Both the position numbers and the translations under genes were made by a program. A stretch of 64,000 bases of DNA from Myxococcus eversor. Its GTDB lineage: Bacteria; Myxococcota; Myxococcia; Myxococcales; Myxococcaceae. Position 1 is the stretch's first letter. Every line of letters begins with the position of its first letter. Under the pieces are notes generated by a model. The model ran no database searches and was not told the origin of the DNA. It saw only the letters and a program-made list of their open reading frames with translations. Location: the NCBI RefSeq assembly GCF_010894455.1, contig NZ_JAAIXY010000004.1:62001-126000 (forward strand). The letters run 5' to 3'. Shown one piece after another: positions 18,795 through 30,788 of the stretch.

Positions 18795-20330
18795 ATGTTG
18801 CGCGTCCTCACCGCCGCCCAGATGCGTCAGGCCGAAGAGGCCGCCGAGCAGCGCCACGGCATGCCCTCCGCGCTGCTGATGGAGAACGCGGGGAGGGGAC
18901 TCGCGGAGGTGGCTCGCGAGCTGGCCGGGCCCGGTGGACGTTTCGTGGTGGTGTGCGGGCCGGGCAACAACGGTGGGGATGGCCTGGTGGCGGCGCGCTT
19001 CCTCATCGAGGGAGGCGCCAAGGTGTCGGTGACGCTGGTGGGCGACCCCGCGAAGCTGACGCCCGAGGCGAAGCGCAACCTGGAGGCCCTGCGGGGCTTT
19101 GGTGGGGTGGCGCGCGCCGTGGAGTCGTTGGAGCAGCCCGGCTCCGGTGACGTGGTGGTGGACGCGCTGTTCGGCACCGGACTGAGCCGGGCTCCGGCGG
19201 CGGCCTTCGCGGAGGCCATCTCCGCCATCCATCGCTGGCGGCGCGCGGGTGCGAAGGTCGTCGCGGCGGACGTGCCCTCCGGCCTCCAGAGCGACACGGG
19301 CGAGCCCTTCTCGCCCTGCGTGGAGGCGGATGCCACGGTGGCCTTCGGCTTCCTCAAGCCGGGCCAGGTGCTGGAGCCCGGCGCGACGCTGTGCGGACGC
19401 GTGCGGCGGGTGGACATCGGCATGGGCGGCGCGTCGTCTCGCGAAGTCTCGGGCGCCGAGCTCTTCGTGGTGGAGGAGTCGGACGCGCGCGACACGCTGC
19501 CGGTGCGCAAGGCGGACACGCACAAGGGCACGTACGGCCATGTCCTCGTCGTCGCGGGCAGCCGGGGCAAGACGGGCGCCGCGGCCCTGGTGTCGAAGGC
19601 GGCGCTGCGCAGCGGCGCGGGGCTCGTCACGGTGGCCACGCGGAGCGACGCGCTGGAGTCCGTGCAGTCGCACTCCGCTGAAATCATGGGCATCCCCTTG
19701 GAGGCCGCCGGGCCTTTGGGAATGGGTGACCTGGACGCGCTGCTCGCCGCCGCCGAGGGCAAGGACGCGCTGGTGATGGGCCCGGGCATTCCTCGCGGTC
19801 CGGGTACCGGCGCGCTCATCGGCGAGCTGGTGTCGCGCCTGGAGATTCCGGTCGTCCTGGACGCGGACGCGCTCAACGCCGTGGCCGAGGACCTGTCCGT
19901 GCTGCGCCGCGCGAAGGGGCCGGTGGTCCTCACCCCGCACCCCGGCGAGATGGCGCGGCTGACGGGCAAGTCGACCCGGGAGGTCCAATCCAAGCGACTG
20001 GAGGTCGTGAGTCGACTCGCTTCGGGATTGGGCGTGACGGTGGTGCTCAAGGGGGACCGGACGCTGACGGCGCACGCGGATGGACGCGTCTTCATCAACA
20101 CCACCGGCAACCCGGGCATGGCCACGGGAGGCTCCGGGGACGTGCTGTCCGGGGTGTGCGGCGCCCTGCTGGCACAGGCCCTCCCCGTGCCGGATGCCAT
20201 CTGGACGGCGGTATATGCCCATGGCTTCGCGGGCGACCTGGCCGCGGCCAGGCGTGGACAACTGGGCCTGGTGGCGGGGGACCTCATTGAACAGGGGCTC
20301 TGCGAGCTGTGGGTGAGGTGGGGTCGATGA
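18795..20330 (+). CDS. nnr: Bifunctional NAD(P)HX epimerase / ADP-dependent dehydratase
   Basis: Repairs hydrated NAD(P)H. The 511-residue protein fuses the YjeF N-terminal epimerase (residues 1-215) and the YjeF C-terminal, ribokinase-like dehydratase (about 225-505). The first domain has ENAGRGLAE, GPGNNGGDGLVAAR and DALFGTGLSR. The second has KGTYGHVLVVAGSRGKTGAA, VMGPGIPRG, LDADALNA, LTPHPGEMARL, VVLKGDRTL and NTTGNPGMATGGSGDVL, the last with the catalytic Asp. ATG 18795 is selected by AGGGGAG 8 nt upstream and by the family N-terminus. Its stop overlaps the tsaE start (ATGA), a conserved gene pair. Confidence 0.95.
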   Translation: MLRVLTAAQMRQAEEAAEQRHGMPSALLMENAGRGLAEVARELAGPGGRFVVVCGPGNNGGDGLVAARFLIEGGAKVSVTLVGDPAKLTPEAKRNLEALRGFGGVARAVESLEQPGSGDVVVDALFGTGLSRAPAAAFAEAISAIHRWRRAGAKVVAADVPSGLQSDTGEPFSPCVEADATVAFGFLKPGQVLEPGATLCGRVRRVDIGMGGASSREVSGAELFVVEESDARDTLPVRKADTHKGTYGHVLVVAGSRGKTGAAALVSKAALRSGAGLVTVATRSDALESVQSHSAEIMGIPLEAAGPLGMGDLDALLAAAEGKDALVMGPGIPRGPGTGALIGELVSRLEIPVVLDADALNAVAEDLSVLRRAKGPVVLTPHPGEMARLTGKSTREVQSKRLEVVSRLASGLGVTVVLKGDRTLTAHADGRVFINTTGNPGMATGGSGDVLSGVCGALLAQALPVPDAIWTAVYAHGFAGDLAAARRGQLGLVAGDLIEQGLCELWVRWGR

Positions 20331-20806
20331 GTGACGGCGAGCTGGTGACGCGGACGTTGACGCTGGCTTCACCCGAGGAGACGCATCGGCTCGGCGTGAA
20401 GCTGGGCGGGCTCTTGGAGCCGGGCGACTTCGTGGGCCTGATTGGGGACCTGGGCGCGGGCAAGACGCACCTGGTGCGCGGAGTCGCCGAGGGCGCGCAC
20501 GTCCCTCGCTCCGAAGTGGCCAGCCCCACGTTCGCGATTGTGTACCCGTACTCGGGAAGGATTCCGCTCTACCACGCGGACCTGTACCGCCTGACGGGCT
20601 ACGATGACCTCTACGCCACGGGGTTCATGGACCTGGTGGGCGGAGAGGGCGCGGTGCTGGTGGAGTGGTTGGACCGCGTGCCCGAGGCCGCGCCCACCGA
20701 GCACCTGCGCGTCACCCTGGCCCACGCCGGTGGGGATGCGCGCTCGCTCAAGGCCGAGGCCTTCGGCGCCCGCTCGGTGGCGCTGCTGACGGCGTGGCTG
20801 CCTTGA
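20327..20806 (+). CDS. tsaE: tRNA t6A37 threonylcarbamoyladenosine biosynthesis ATPase TsaE
   Basis: P-loop ATPase that drives turnover of the TsaB-TsaD complex making t6A at position 37 of ANN-decoding tRNAs. 159 residues. Walker A is LIGDLGAGKTHLVRG near residues 39-52, then SPTFAIVYPY and PLYHADLYRLTG, and LVEWLDRVPE near the Walker-B/Trp motif, all as in the family. The ATG overlaps the nnr stop by 4 nt with GAGGTGGGG just before it, so translation is coupled. It closes the tilS-to-tsaE run. Confidence 0.95.
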   Translation: MSDGELVTRTLTLASPEETHRLGVKLGGLLEPGDFVGLIGDLGAGKTHLVRGVAEGAHVPRSEVASPTFAIVYPYSGRIPLYHADLYRLTGYDDLYATGFMDLVGGEGAVLVEWLDRVPEAAPTEHLRVTLAHAGGDARSLKAEAFGARSVALLTAWLP

Positions 20807-20833
20807 TGTCCACGCACCGCGGAGGAGTGGCGC

Positions 20834-22174
20834 ATGGGACGTAGCTACGCGGCGCTTCGCGAACTCAATCGCAACCGGCCCGTCGCGCCTGGGGACCGCG
20901 CGCGCGTGCTCGACGTGCCCGAGGAGTGCTGGTTCTTCGACAGCGAGTACCGGCTTCAAATCTGGAGTCGGGAGACGCTGTTCGAGTTCAACGTCGTTCC
21001 AGCTCCGTCCGTGGCGCGCCAGCGGCACTTCCTCGTTCAGCGGCTCGATGGACTGTTCGTGGACCTCGCGGTCTACGAGGACAGCGCCATCTGTACGCGG
21101 GGAACGCTGGGCGGGCGCGTGGCCCAGGCGAGGGTGCGCCTGTCCGATATCGACGGCCTGGTGAGCCACTATGGCCGGCTCGGCTTCCACGCCGGCCTGG
21201 GCTGGAACGTGTCGTCCGACAGGTTGGTGCGGCGCGAGCTGCGCTCGACGCAGCCTGGACTGATTCGCTCCGAGACGGTGAGCGTCGACGGGGCGGAGCT
21301 TCACGCCGTCTCCGTGCGCGTCGCTGGGCTGGAGAAGACGTCCCATGAGGAGCGCACCCCGTTCCAGACGCGTGACGAGGCGCTCGTCGCGGCGGAGCAG
21401 CGGCTCTTCGCGCTGGAGCAGGAGGAACTGACCGCCTTCACGTGCTCGACGCCGCAAGCGAAGCATGTGAATCCGGCGCCCCCGTCCCAGTCGCCGAAGG
21501 TGGAGCTGTCGAGCGCGGCTCGGCCCGACACGGCACGCGAGGCCGTGGATGCCGCGGTGGCCCTGCTCACCGAGCTGCACCACAAGCTGCCGGAGGGACA
21601 TTTCGTCATCGAGCTCATCGACCCCGAGCAAGACCGTGCGCGGCTGGAGCGCATGGGGCACGGCGGCACCTTCTTCCGCTCCATGCACGAGAAGCGCTTC
21701 GGGCGATGGACGAGGCCCGAAGCCGTCGACGCCACGGGCTCCTCCTTCGACTACTTCACGCGGCGCTACGGCACCGCGACCTGGGTCGTCGCGCACGCGA
21801 ACGGCGAGACGACGCACCTGAGCGGCAACGTCAGCGGTGGCGGACAGTGCGTGCTCGAAATCAACGCCGACGAGTACAACGTGGAGGAGCTGGCGGAGAA
21901 CCTCGATGAGCCCGTGCCGGGCCTCTCACTAGCCCTCGTCTTCCATGGCGGCTGGCACGACGGCGCGAGCTTCCTCTTCGACCGGCGCTCCCAGACGCCA
22001 GAAGGGGAGTACGGCATCCACTCCTTCGGCGAGCTCGAACCCGAGCTGCCCGACGAGCCAACGGCGCCCGAGCACATCCAACCCTTCGGCTTCTGGTTGT
22101 TCGAGCGCGTCGTGGCCCTGCGCGAGAAGCTGGTGCCCGCGCTGCGCGAGCTCCAGCCTCCCGTGGTGCCCTGA
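20834..22174 (+). CDS. Unknown cytoplasmic protein
   Basis: A 446-residue protein that I do not recognise. It lacks signal peptide and transmembrane segments. The sequence has two parts: residues 1-220, rich in beta-type sequence with WFFDSEYRLQIWSRET and DGLFVDLAVYED, and residues 235-446, after a Pro/Ser linker, with GTFFRSMHEKRFGRWTRP, THLSGNVSGGGQCVLEINADEYN and FHGGWHDGASFLFDRR. The order of glycine and His residues does not match a catalytic family known to me. It begins 27 bp after tsaE with GGAGG before the ATG and converges with the amidotransferase gene, leaving 3 bp between stops. Confidence 0.75.
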   Translation: MGRSYAALRELNRNRPVAPGDRARVLDVPEECWFFDSEYRLQIWSRETLFEFNVVPAPSVARQRHFLVQRLDGLFVDLAVYEDSAICTRGTLGGRVAQARVRLSDIDGLVSHYGRLGFHAGLGWNVSSDRLVRRELRSTQPGLIRSETVSVDGAELHAVSVRVAGLEKTSHEERTPFQTRDEALVAAEQRLFALEQEELTAFTCSTPQAKHVNPAPPSQSPKVELSSAARPDTAREAVDAAVALLTELHHKLPEGHFVIELIDPEQDRARLERMGHGGTFFRSMHEKRFGRWTRPEAVDATGSSFDYFTRRYGTATWVVAHANGETTHLSGNVSGGGQCVLEINADEYNVEELAENLDEPVPGLSLALVFHGGWHDGASFLFDRRSQTPEGEYGIHSFGELEPELPDEPTAPEHIQPFGFWLFERVVALREKLVPALRELQPPVVP

Positions 22175-22177
22175 CGC

Positions 22178-23035
22178 TCAGGCAGCGTGACGCGTGGGGC
22201 CGGGCGTGGGGGGCTGAACGTCCCCCGCCAGCTCCGGCACCCGCCAGCGATGGAAGACGAGCCCGGCGTCCACGCCGATGACGTCCTCCTCGTTGACGGG
22301 CGTCCAGTACGGCCCACCGCACAGCGACTCACTGGAGACGATGAGCTGCTCCAGCCGCGTGCCCACCTCGGGCAGCGCGCCCGTCGAGCAGCTCGCGCCA
22401 CCGGTGTTGATGAAGAGGGTGCGGTTGCGCCGCGACGCCACCATCACCTCGCCATCCGTGGCGAGGAAGTTCATCGCGGAGCGCGGCTGCACCAGCGGCT
22501 CGTCGGTGATGGCTGACACCAGGCTCATCGTCTCCGCGAGCGCTCGGGCGACGCCCTCCACGGGGACCGCATGCGCGATGGGATACCGGGCGGCCAGCCG
22601 GGTCAGGAAGACGTAGAAGCAGCGCTCGCTGTCCGTGGTGCCCTGGATGCCCGCGCGCAGCGTGGGACAGATGAGCTCTTCAATCCTCGCGCTGTGCTTC
22701 GCGAATTCCCGCACCGTGCCGTTGTGAACGAAGGTCCACCGGCCATGCTGGAAGGGGTGGGAGTTGCGCAGCTCCACAGCGCCCACCGACGCGAGCCGGA
22801 TGTGCGCCACCACCGTGTGTGAGGACACACGGCTGCTCACCCGCTCGAAGTCAGGGTCACTGTGCGCGGGGCCCACACCGTGGGCCACCTGCGGGAGCGC
22901 CTCCGCGCCGTACGCGGCGATTCCCCACCCATCCTTGTGCTCGCGCGACTGGATGAGGAGCGAGTTCTTCTCCGTCACCAACGAAGGGTGGACGGCGGAA
23001 GGCACTGACGATCTGAATCCAAATAGTCGGCACAT
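22178..23035 (-). CDS. Class II glutamine amidotransferase (EgtC/YafJ-like)
   Basis: A 285-residue Ntn-hydrolase-fold amidotransferase. The catalytic Cys is residue 2 (MCRLFGF), which requires removal of Met1. Further motifs are NSLLIQSREHKDGWGIAAY, HIRLASVGAVELRNSHPFQHGRWTFVHNGTV and GTTDSERCFYVFL, the glutamine-binding and oxyanion residues of this class. No synthase domain is attached, so the acceptor of the ammonia is unknown; EgtC of ergothioneine synthesis is a relative, but no egt genes are nearby. The minus-strand leader has a TATAAG hexamer (23055-23050) only about 15 bp before the ATG, which would give a very short leader. Confidence 0.85.
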   Translation of the reverse strand: MCRLFGFRSSVPSAVHPSLVTEKNSLLIQSREHKDGWGIAAYGAEALPQVAHGVGPAHSDPDFERVSSRVSSHTVVAHIRLASVGAVELRNSHPFQHGRWTFVHNGTVREFAKHSARIEELICPTLRAGIQGTTDSERCFYVFLTRLAARYPIAHAVPVEGVARALAETMSLVSAITDEPLVQPRSAMNFLATDGEVMVASRRNRTLFINTGGASCSTGALPEVGTRLEQLIVSSESLCGGPYWTPVNEEDVIGVDAGLVFHRWRVPELAGDVQPPTPGPTRHAA

Positions 23036-23123
23036 GGCTGCAATGGGTACTTATAACGGCCGGCCCCGACGGGAAGTTCTCCTGCCCTCCCGTGCGACGC
23101 ACGTGTCACCAGACAACGTCGCT

Positions 23124-24389
23124 TCACCCGCAGGAATTCAGCGCCTGCTTGACCACGACACGCCCGGCTTTGACGACCGTGCGCGCGTGCCCTACGCCTA
23201 AATGGTAGGGCAGATGGCGGAAAGACGCACAACTGAACAGCACCAGGTCGCCTGCATCACCCACAGCCAGCCGACCATGTTGTTGCAGTCCCAATGAGAG
23301 CGCGGCGCCGCGTGTCGCCGCCCAGTAGGCCTCCGCCGCGCTCAACCCGTTCTCCAGACACGCCAGTCCCAGCGCCAAGGCCGTGTTTTCACTCATGGCC
23401 GAGCCTGGATTCACGTTGGTACCCAAAGCGATGTTGAGGCCCGCGTCACGCAGTCGACGTCCCGGCGCGTAGGGGCGCATGCGCAGGAAGAGCGTGGAGG
23501 TGGGTACGAGCACGGCGGTGACGTTGGCGTCGGCGAGGGCGCGCATGCCGGCGTCGGTGACTTGCTCCAGGTGGTCGGCGGTGGCGGCGCCCAGCTCGGC
23601 GGCGAGTTCTGAAGCGCCCCGGGCGGTGAGCTGGTCCGCGTGCAGGCGCGGAACGAGCCCCAGTGCGCGGCCGGTGGTGAGGATGCGGCGGGCCTCGTCG
23701 ACGGTGAAGGCGCTGTCCTCGACGAAGACGTCGCAGAAACGCGCCAGGCCCTCGCGGGCGACGGCCGGGAGAATCTCCTCGATGCAGAGGCGGACGTAGT
23801 CCTCGCGGCGCTCCCGGTACTCCTGGGGAAGGGCGTGCGCGCACAGCAGCGTGGGCACCAATTCCACGGGCGTCAGCGCGCCCAGCCTGCGCACCGCGCG
23901 CAGCATCTTCAGCTCGTTCTCCAAATCCAGCCCGTAGCCGCTCTTCACCTCGGCCACCGTCACGCCCTGCTCCAACAGGCGCTGGACGCGGGGCAGGGCC
24001 AGGCGCACCAGCTCGTCCTCGCTGGCGGCGCGGGTGGCGCGCACGGTGCTGACGATTCCGCCGCCCGCCTTGGCTATTTCCAGATAGGTGGCGCCCTGGT
24101 TGCGCAGGTCGAACTCCGCGGAGCGCTCGCCAGCGAACACCAGGTGCGTGTGCGGGTCCACGAAGCCCGGGCCCACGAAGCCGCCCTCCGCATCCAGCAC
24201 CTGTGTGTCGGGGCCCACGGCGCCCGAGGGCAGCTCCGACTCCGGACCCACGAAGGCGATGCGTCCCTCGCGCACGCCCACGCACGCGCCGGGCTTCGGC
24301 GTGAGCGCGGCTTCCGCGGGCTCGCGGTGCGTGCCTTCCAGGGTGAGGACCTCGGACGTGTTGCGGACCAGCAGCTCCAGCGCTTGCAT
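23124..24389 (-). CDS. hutI: Imidazolonepropionase
   Basis: Third enzyme of histidine degradation: hydrolyses 4-imidazolone-5-propionate to N-formimino-glutamate. 421 residues of the amidohydrolase superfamily. Metal and substrate motifs seen are GFVDPHTHLVFAGERSAEF, GGGIVSTVRATR, KSGYGLDLENELKMLR, LCAHALPQEY, FCDVFVEDSAFT, LHADQLTARGASELA and ATADHLEQ, then LGTNVNPGSAMSEN. The frame is open upstream, but MQALELLVRNTSEV at 24389 is the family start and lies 4 bp after the preceding lipoprotein gene. Transcribed with hutU upstream. hutH and hutG/hutF are not in this window. Confidence 0.94.
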   Translation of the reverse strand: MQALELLVRNTSEVLTLEGTHREPAEAALTPKPGACVGVREGRIAFVGPESELPSGAVGPDTQVLDAEGGFVGPGFVDPHTHLVFAGERSAEFDLRNQGATYLEIAKAGGGIVSTVRATRAASEDELVRLALPRVQRLLEQGVTVAEVKSGYGLDLENELKMLRAVRRLGALTPVELVPTLLCAHALPQEYRERREDYVRLCIEEILPAVAREGLARFCDVFVEDSAFTVDEARRILTTGRALGLVPRLHADQLTARGASELAAELGAATADHLEQVTDAGMRALADANVTAVLVPTSTLFLRMRPYAPGRRLRDAGLNIALGTNVNPGSAMSENTALALGLACLENGLSAAEAYWAATRGAALSLGLQQHGRLAVGDAGDLVLFSCASFRHLPYHLGVGHARTVVKAGRVVVKQALNSCG

Positions 24390-24393
24390 TGCT

Positions 24394-25134
24394 TCAACGA
24401 CCTCCGCGTACGCCGACGATGGGAACGTTCCAGCTGGCGCTCTTGCCCACCAGCGCCCGACCGAACCCGCCGGACAGCTCCAGCGATTCCAGCCAGCTCC
24501 AATTGAACCGGGCGGCCACGACGCCGCCGTAATACAGCGAGCCCTGGCTCGAGCCGTGGGACGCGAGCGTGTGCACCGCGATGAAGGGCACCAGCCCCAC
24601 GGACACGCCTTGCTCGGGCGAGAAGCTGAAGGCGCACGTCGCCTCCGCGCCGCCCATGGTGCCCGGGCCGCCCCGGCTCGTGGTGATGCCGAAGTCGGTG
24701 GCCCCGCGCAGCGCGAGCGAGGGCGCCACACCGAGCTGCGCCGAGCCGAGGTAGTAGGACGCGCCCGCGTACACGCCGTAGCCGGGCAGGGGCAGCGGGA
24801 GGAACATCTCGCCCTGGATGCCGGTGTGCAGGTGCAGCCGCTCGGTGAGGGGCCACGTCATGGCGGCATCGAACGCGAGCCCCCACTGCTGCGTGGAGAA
24901 GCTGGAGTCGTCGCCCCGGAAGCGGTCCTCGGTGTTGATGGACACCTGCGTCCCGGCGATGGGCGCGCTGAGCCGGGGGCCGGAGCGGATGCCGGCCTGG
25001 AGGATGCGGTGCTCGGCGGACCCCGGGCCCAGGCGCATGACCATGGGCCCGACGGCCGTCGGGGCACACCCCGCGAGCGCCCCGAGAGCCAGGGCCAGGA
25101 ACAGGACGACTCTCGAGTGCGCGCGGTAGGCCAT
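24394..25134 (-). CDS. Lipoprotein with barrel-like sequence inside the hut operon
   Basis: A 246-residue protein with a lipoprotein signal (LALGALAGC lipobox, lipidated Cys near residue 22). The mature part alternates hydrophobic residues and Gly/Ser turns with aromatic pairs (ASYYLGSAQLGV, YYGGVVAARFNWSW), as in small outer-membrane beta-barrels, and ends in a charged RGGR. I recognise no family. It lies 14 bp after hutU and 4 bp before hutI on the same strand, so it is very probably co-expressed with histidine degradation and might help uptake across the outer membrane. That role is inferred from position only. Confidence 0.7.
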   Translation of the reverse strand: MAYRAHSRVVLFLALALGALAGCAPTAVGPMVMRLGPGSAEHRILQAGIRSGPRLSAPIAGTQVSINTEDRFRGDDSSFSTQQWGLAFDAAMTWPLTERLHLHTGIQGEMFLPLPLPGYGVYAGASYYLGSAQLGVAPSLALRGATDFGITTSRGGPGTMGGAEATCAFSFSPEQGVSVGLVPFIAVHTLASHGSSQGSLYYGGVVAARFNWSWLESLELSGGFGRALVGKSASWNVPIVGVRGGR

Positions 25135-25148
25135 GGCGACTCCGGAGG

Positions 25149-26804
<1,656 letters not shown>

Positions 26805-26918
26805 GAACAGGCTCCTGAGGTGTGGCTGGCGGAAAGGCCCGGCACACTAGCCGAACCCGCGCGGCGCGGGGACAGCACCGTGAGGCCCCATGCCCCACTG
26901 TCCGCTGGAGGCCCGAAA

Positions 26919-26944
26919 GGCCCGCCCCCAGGGGAGGACGGGCC
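26919..26944 (-). terminator. Probable terminator of the BON-domain gene
   Basis: On the minus strand GGCCCGTCCTCCCC and GGGGGCGGGCC form a hairpin just after the BON gene stop, followed by only TTT. It lies in the 171-bp gap before hutU, which holds nothing else recognisable. Weak T-run, so confidence is moderate. Confidence 0.5.
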
Positions 26945-26975
26945 CCGATTCATGACGCGGAAGGCCGAGCCCACA

Positions 26976-28160
26976 TCAGGAGTGCAGCGAGCCGTCCTCG
27001 TCCGAGGTCTGCTCGGATGGGTTGAGCGGCTCCTGGGACGCGGGTGGGGGCCGCGCCCCCTCGCTCCGGTTCAGTCGCAGGTGGTTGAGGACCTCCTTCA
27101 CGCCGAGCACGGCCTCGGAGACGTCCTCGATGGCGCGCTTCTCGTCGCGGCCTCGCACTCGGCCGAGCAGCGTCACCACGCCGCCCTCCACCTGGACGTC
27201 CACGTCGGAGGAGTCCATCCACGCGCGCATCAACTGGTCGCAGATGTCCGCGCGGATGCGGTCGTCCCCACGTTGGTAGCCCCGAGGGCCCTTGCCCGTG
27301 GGAGGTGACGCGGTACGGGGGCGGTAGCCGCCACCGAGGAAGCCTCCATGGCCCATGTCATGGTCATCGCCGCGCGACATGCTCGTGGAGAATCCCAACT
27401 GGGGCGGGGCCATGTTCTCGATGCCCGGTCCATGGCCCGAAGGTTGGGTGCCGCCCAGTCGCACGTCCGCTTCGGCGGGCCGGTCGCGAGGCCGCAGCTC
27501 CCGCATCTCATCCATCCACGCCTCGGGCTCGTCCCACGAATCCGAGCCGCGCGGTTCGTAGCGCGAATGTCCCCGTCCCACGGCCCCCTGGCGATGGGCG
27601 ATGGGTGGCGCTCCACGAGGACCGGGGCGGCTGCTCTCCTCTGAGGGGCTCTTTCGTCGAAGCCGCTCGTCGGTCCGACCGATGCGCGGGTCTCTCTCGG
27701 CGCCCTCATCCAGGGCGCGGAAGGTGCCGCTGGGGCTGAAGCCCGGTCGCCGGGCGATGCGCTCCGGGTCGAGGAGTCGGGCACGGCGGTCCAGCTCGCG
27801 CTCGCGGTCGTAATCCGGGCCGTACTCGCGGGCCTTGTCCAGCTCCCTCGCGGCGTCACTGAAGTCCCGGTCGATTTCGTAGTCGAGCGTGTCCCGGTCC
27901 CCCCGCATCGAGCGGTTGTCGAGGTCGCGAGCGAAGTCCCTCGAGGGGTGCTCGTAGTCGCGGCGCCCATCCCAGTCGGAGCGGTGGGAGTCGCGGCCCG
28001 GCCTCGCATGGTGCTCGTGGTGCTCATGACGGGGTGGGCCTCGCGGGTCGTCCTGTCCTCTGCCCGGGGGGTGTCTCCCCTGATGCTCGTCGTGGGGTGC
28101 CGCCCCTCGACCGGGTCGCTCTCCGCCTCGCCTGCCGGAGTCCTCATGGCGCCTGCTCAT
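26976..28160 (-). CDS. BON-domain protein with long charged N-terminal region
   Basis: A 394-residue protein. Residues 1-310 are low-complexity and rich in Arg, Asp, His, Gly and Pro, with many RD/DR pairs, and have no fold signature. Residues about 315-365 form a BON domain (DRIRADICDQLMRAWM, DVDVQVEGGVVTLLGRVRGRDEKRAIEDVSEAVLGVKEVLNHL), a lipid- or envelope-associated module. There is no signal peptide, so the protein is predicted to stay inside. The ATG at 28160 is set by AAGGAG 11 nt upstream. The minus frame remains open through the opposite gene but that is chance in high-GC DNA. It is divergent from the molybdoenzyme gene with 234 bp between, in which I see no further gene. Confidence 0.82.
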   Translation of the reverse strand: MSRRHEDSGRRGGERPGRGAAPHDEHQGRHPPGRGQDDPRGPPRHEHHEHHARPGRDSHRSDWDGRRDYEHPSRDFARDLDNRSMRGDRDTLDYEIDRDFSDAARELDKAREYGPDYDRERELDRRARLLDPERIARRPGFSPSGTFRALDEGAERDPRIGRTDERLRRKSPSEESSRPGPRGAPPIAHRQGAVGRGHSRYEPRGSDSWDEPEAWMDEMRELRPRDRPAEADVRLGGTQPSGHGPGIENMAPPQLGFSTSMSRGDDHDMGHGGFLGGGYRPRTASPPTGKGPRGYQRGDDRIRADICDQLMRAWMDSSDVDVQVEGGVVTLLGRVRGRDEKRAIEDVSEAVLGVKEVLNHLRLNRSEGARPPPASQEPLNPSEQTSDEDGSLHS

Positions 28161-28394
28161 GACTTGCGTCTCCTTGCGTATCGGCTCGCCCTTGGTCCCT
28201 GTCTCCAGAGGGTTTTGACCGCGCGCGGTGCTGGCAACGCGGCCTTGCCCCGTTGGCTGTCCGGGCGCGGGCCGGGCGGGAATGAGGTCCGGGAAGGAGC
28301 GGCGTCGAGCAGACGTACCCGCGAGGCCCGGGAGCGGTAGACTCGGGCGCGCCACGGTCGGGCGGACGTCCGCATGGCATCCGGAGGGCGGGGC

Positions 28395-30773
<2,379 letters not shown>

Positions 30774-30788
30774 GGACCGTGAGCGCGC

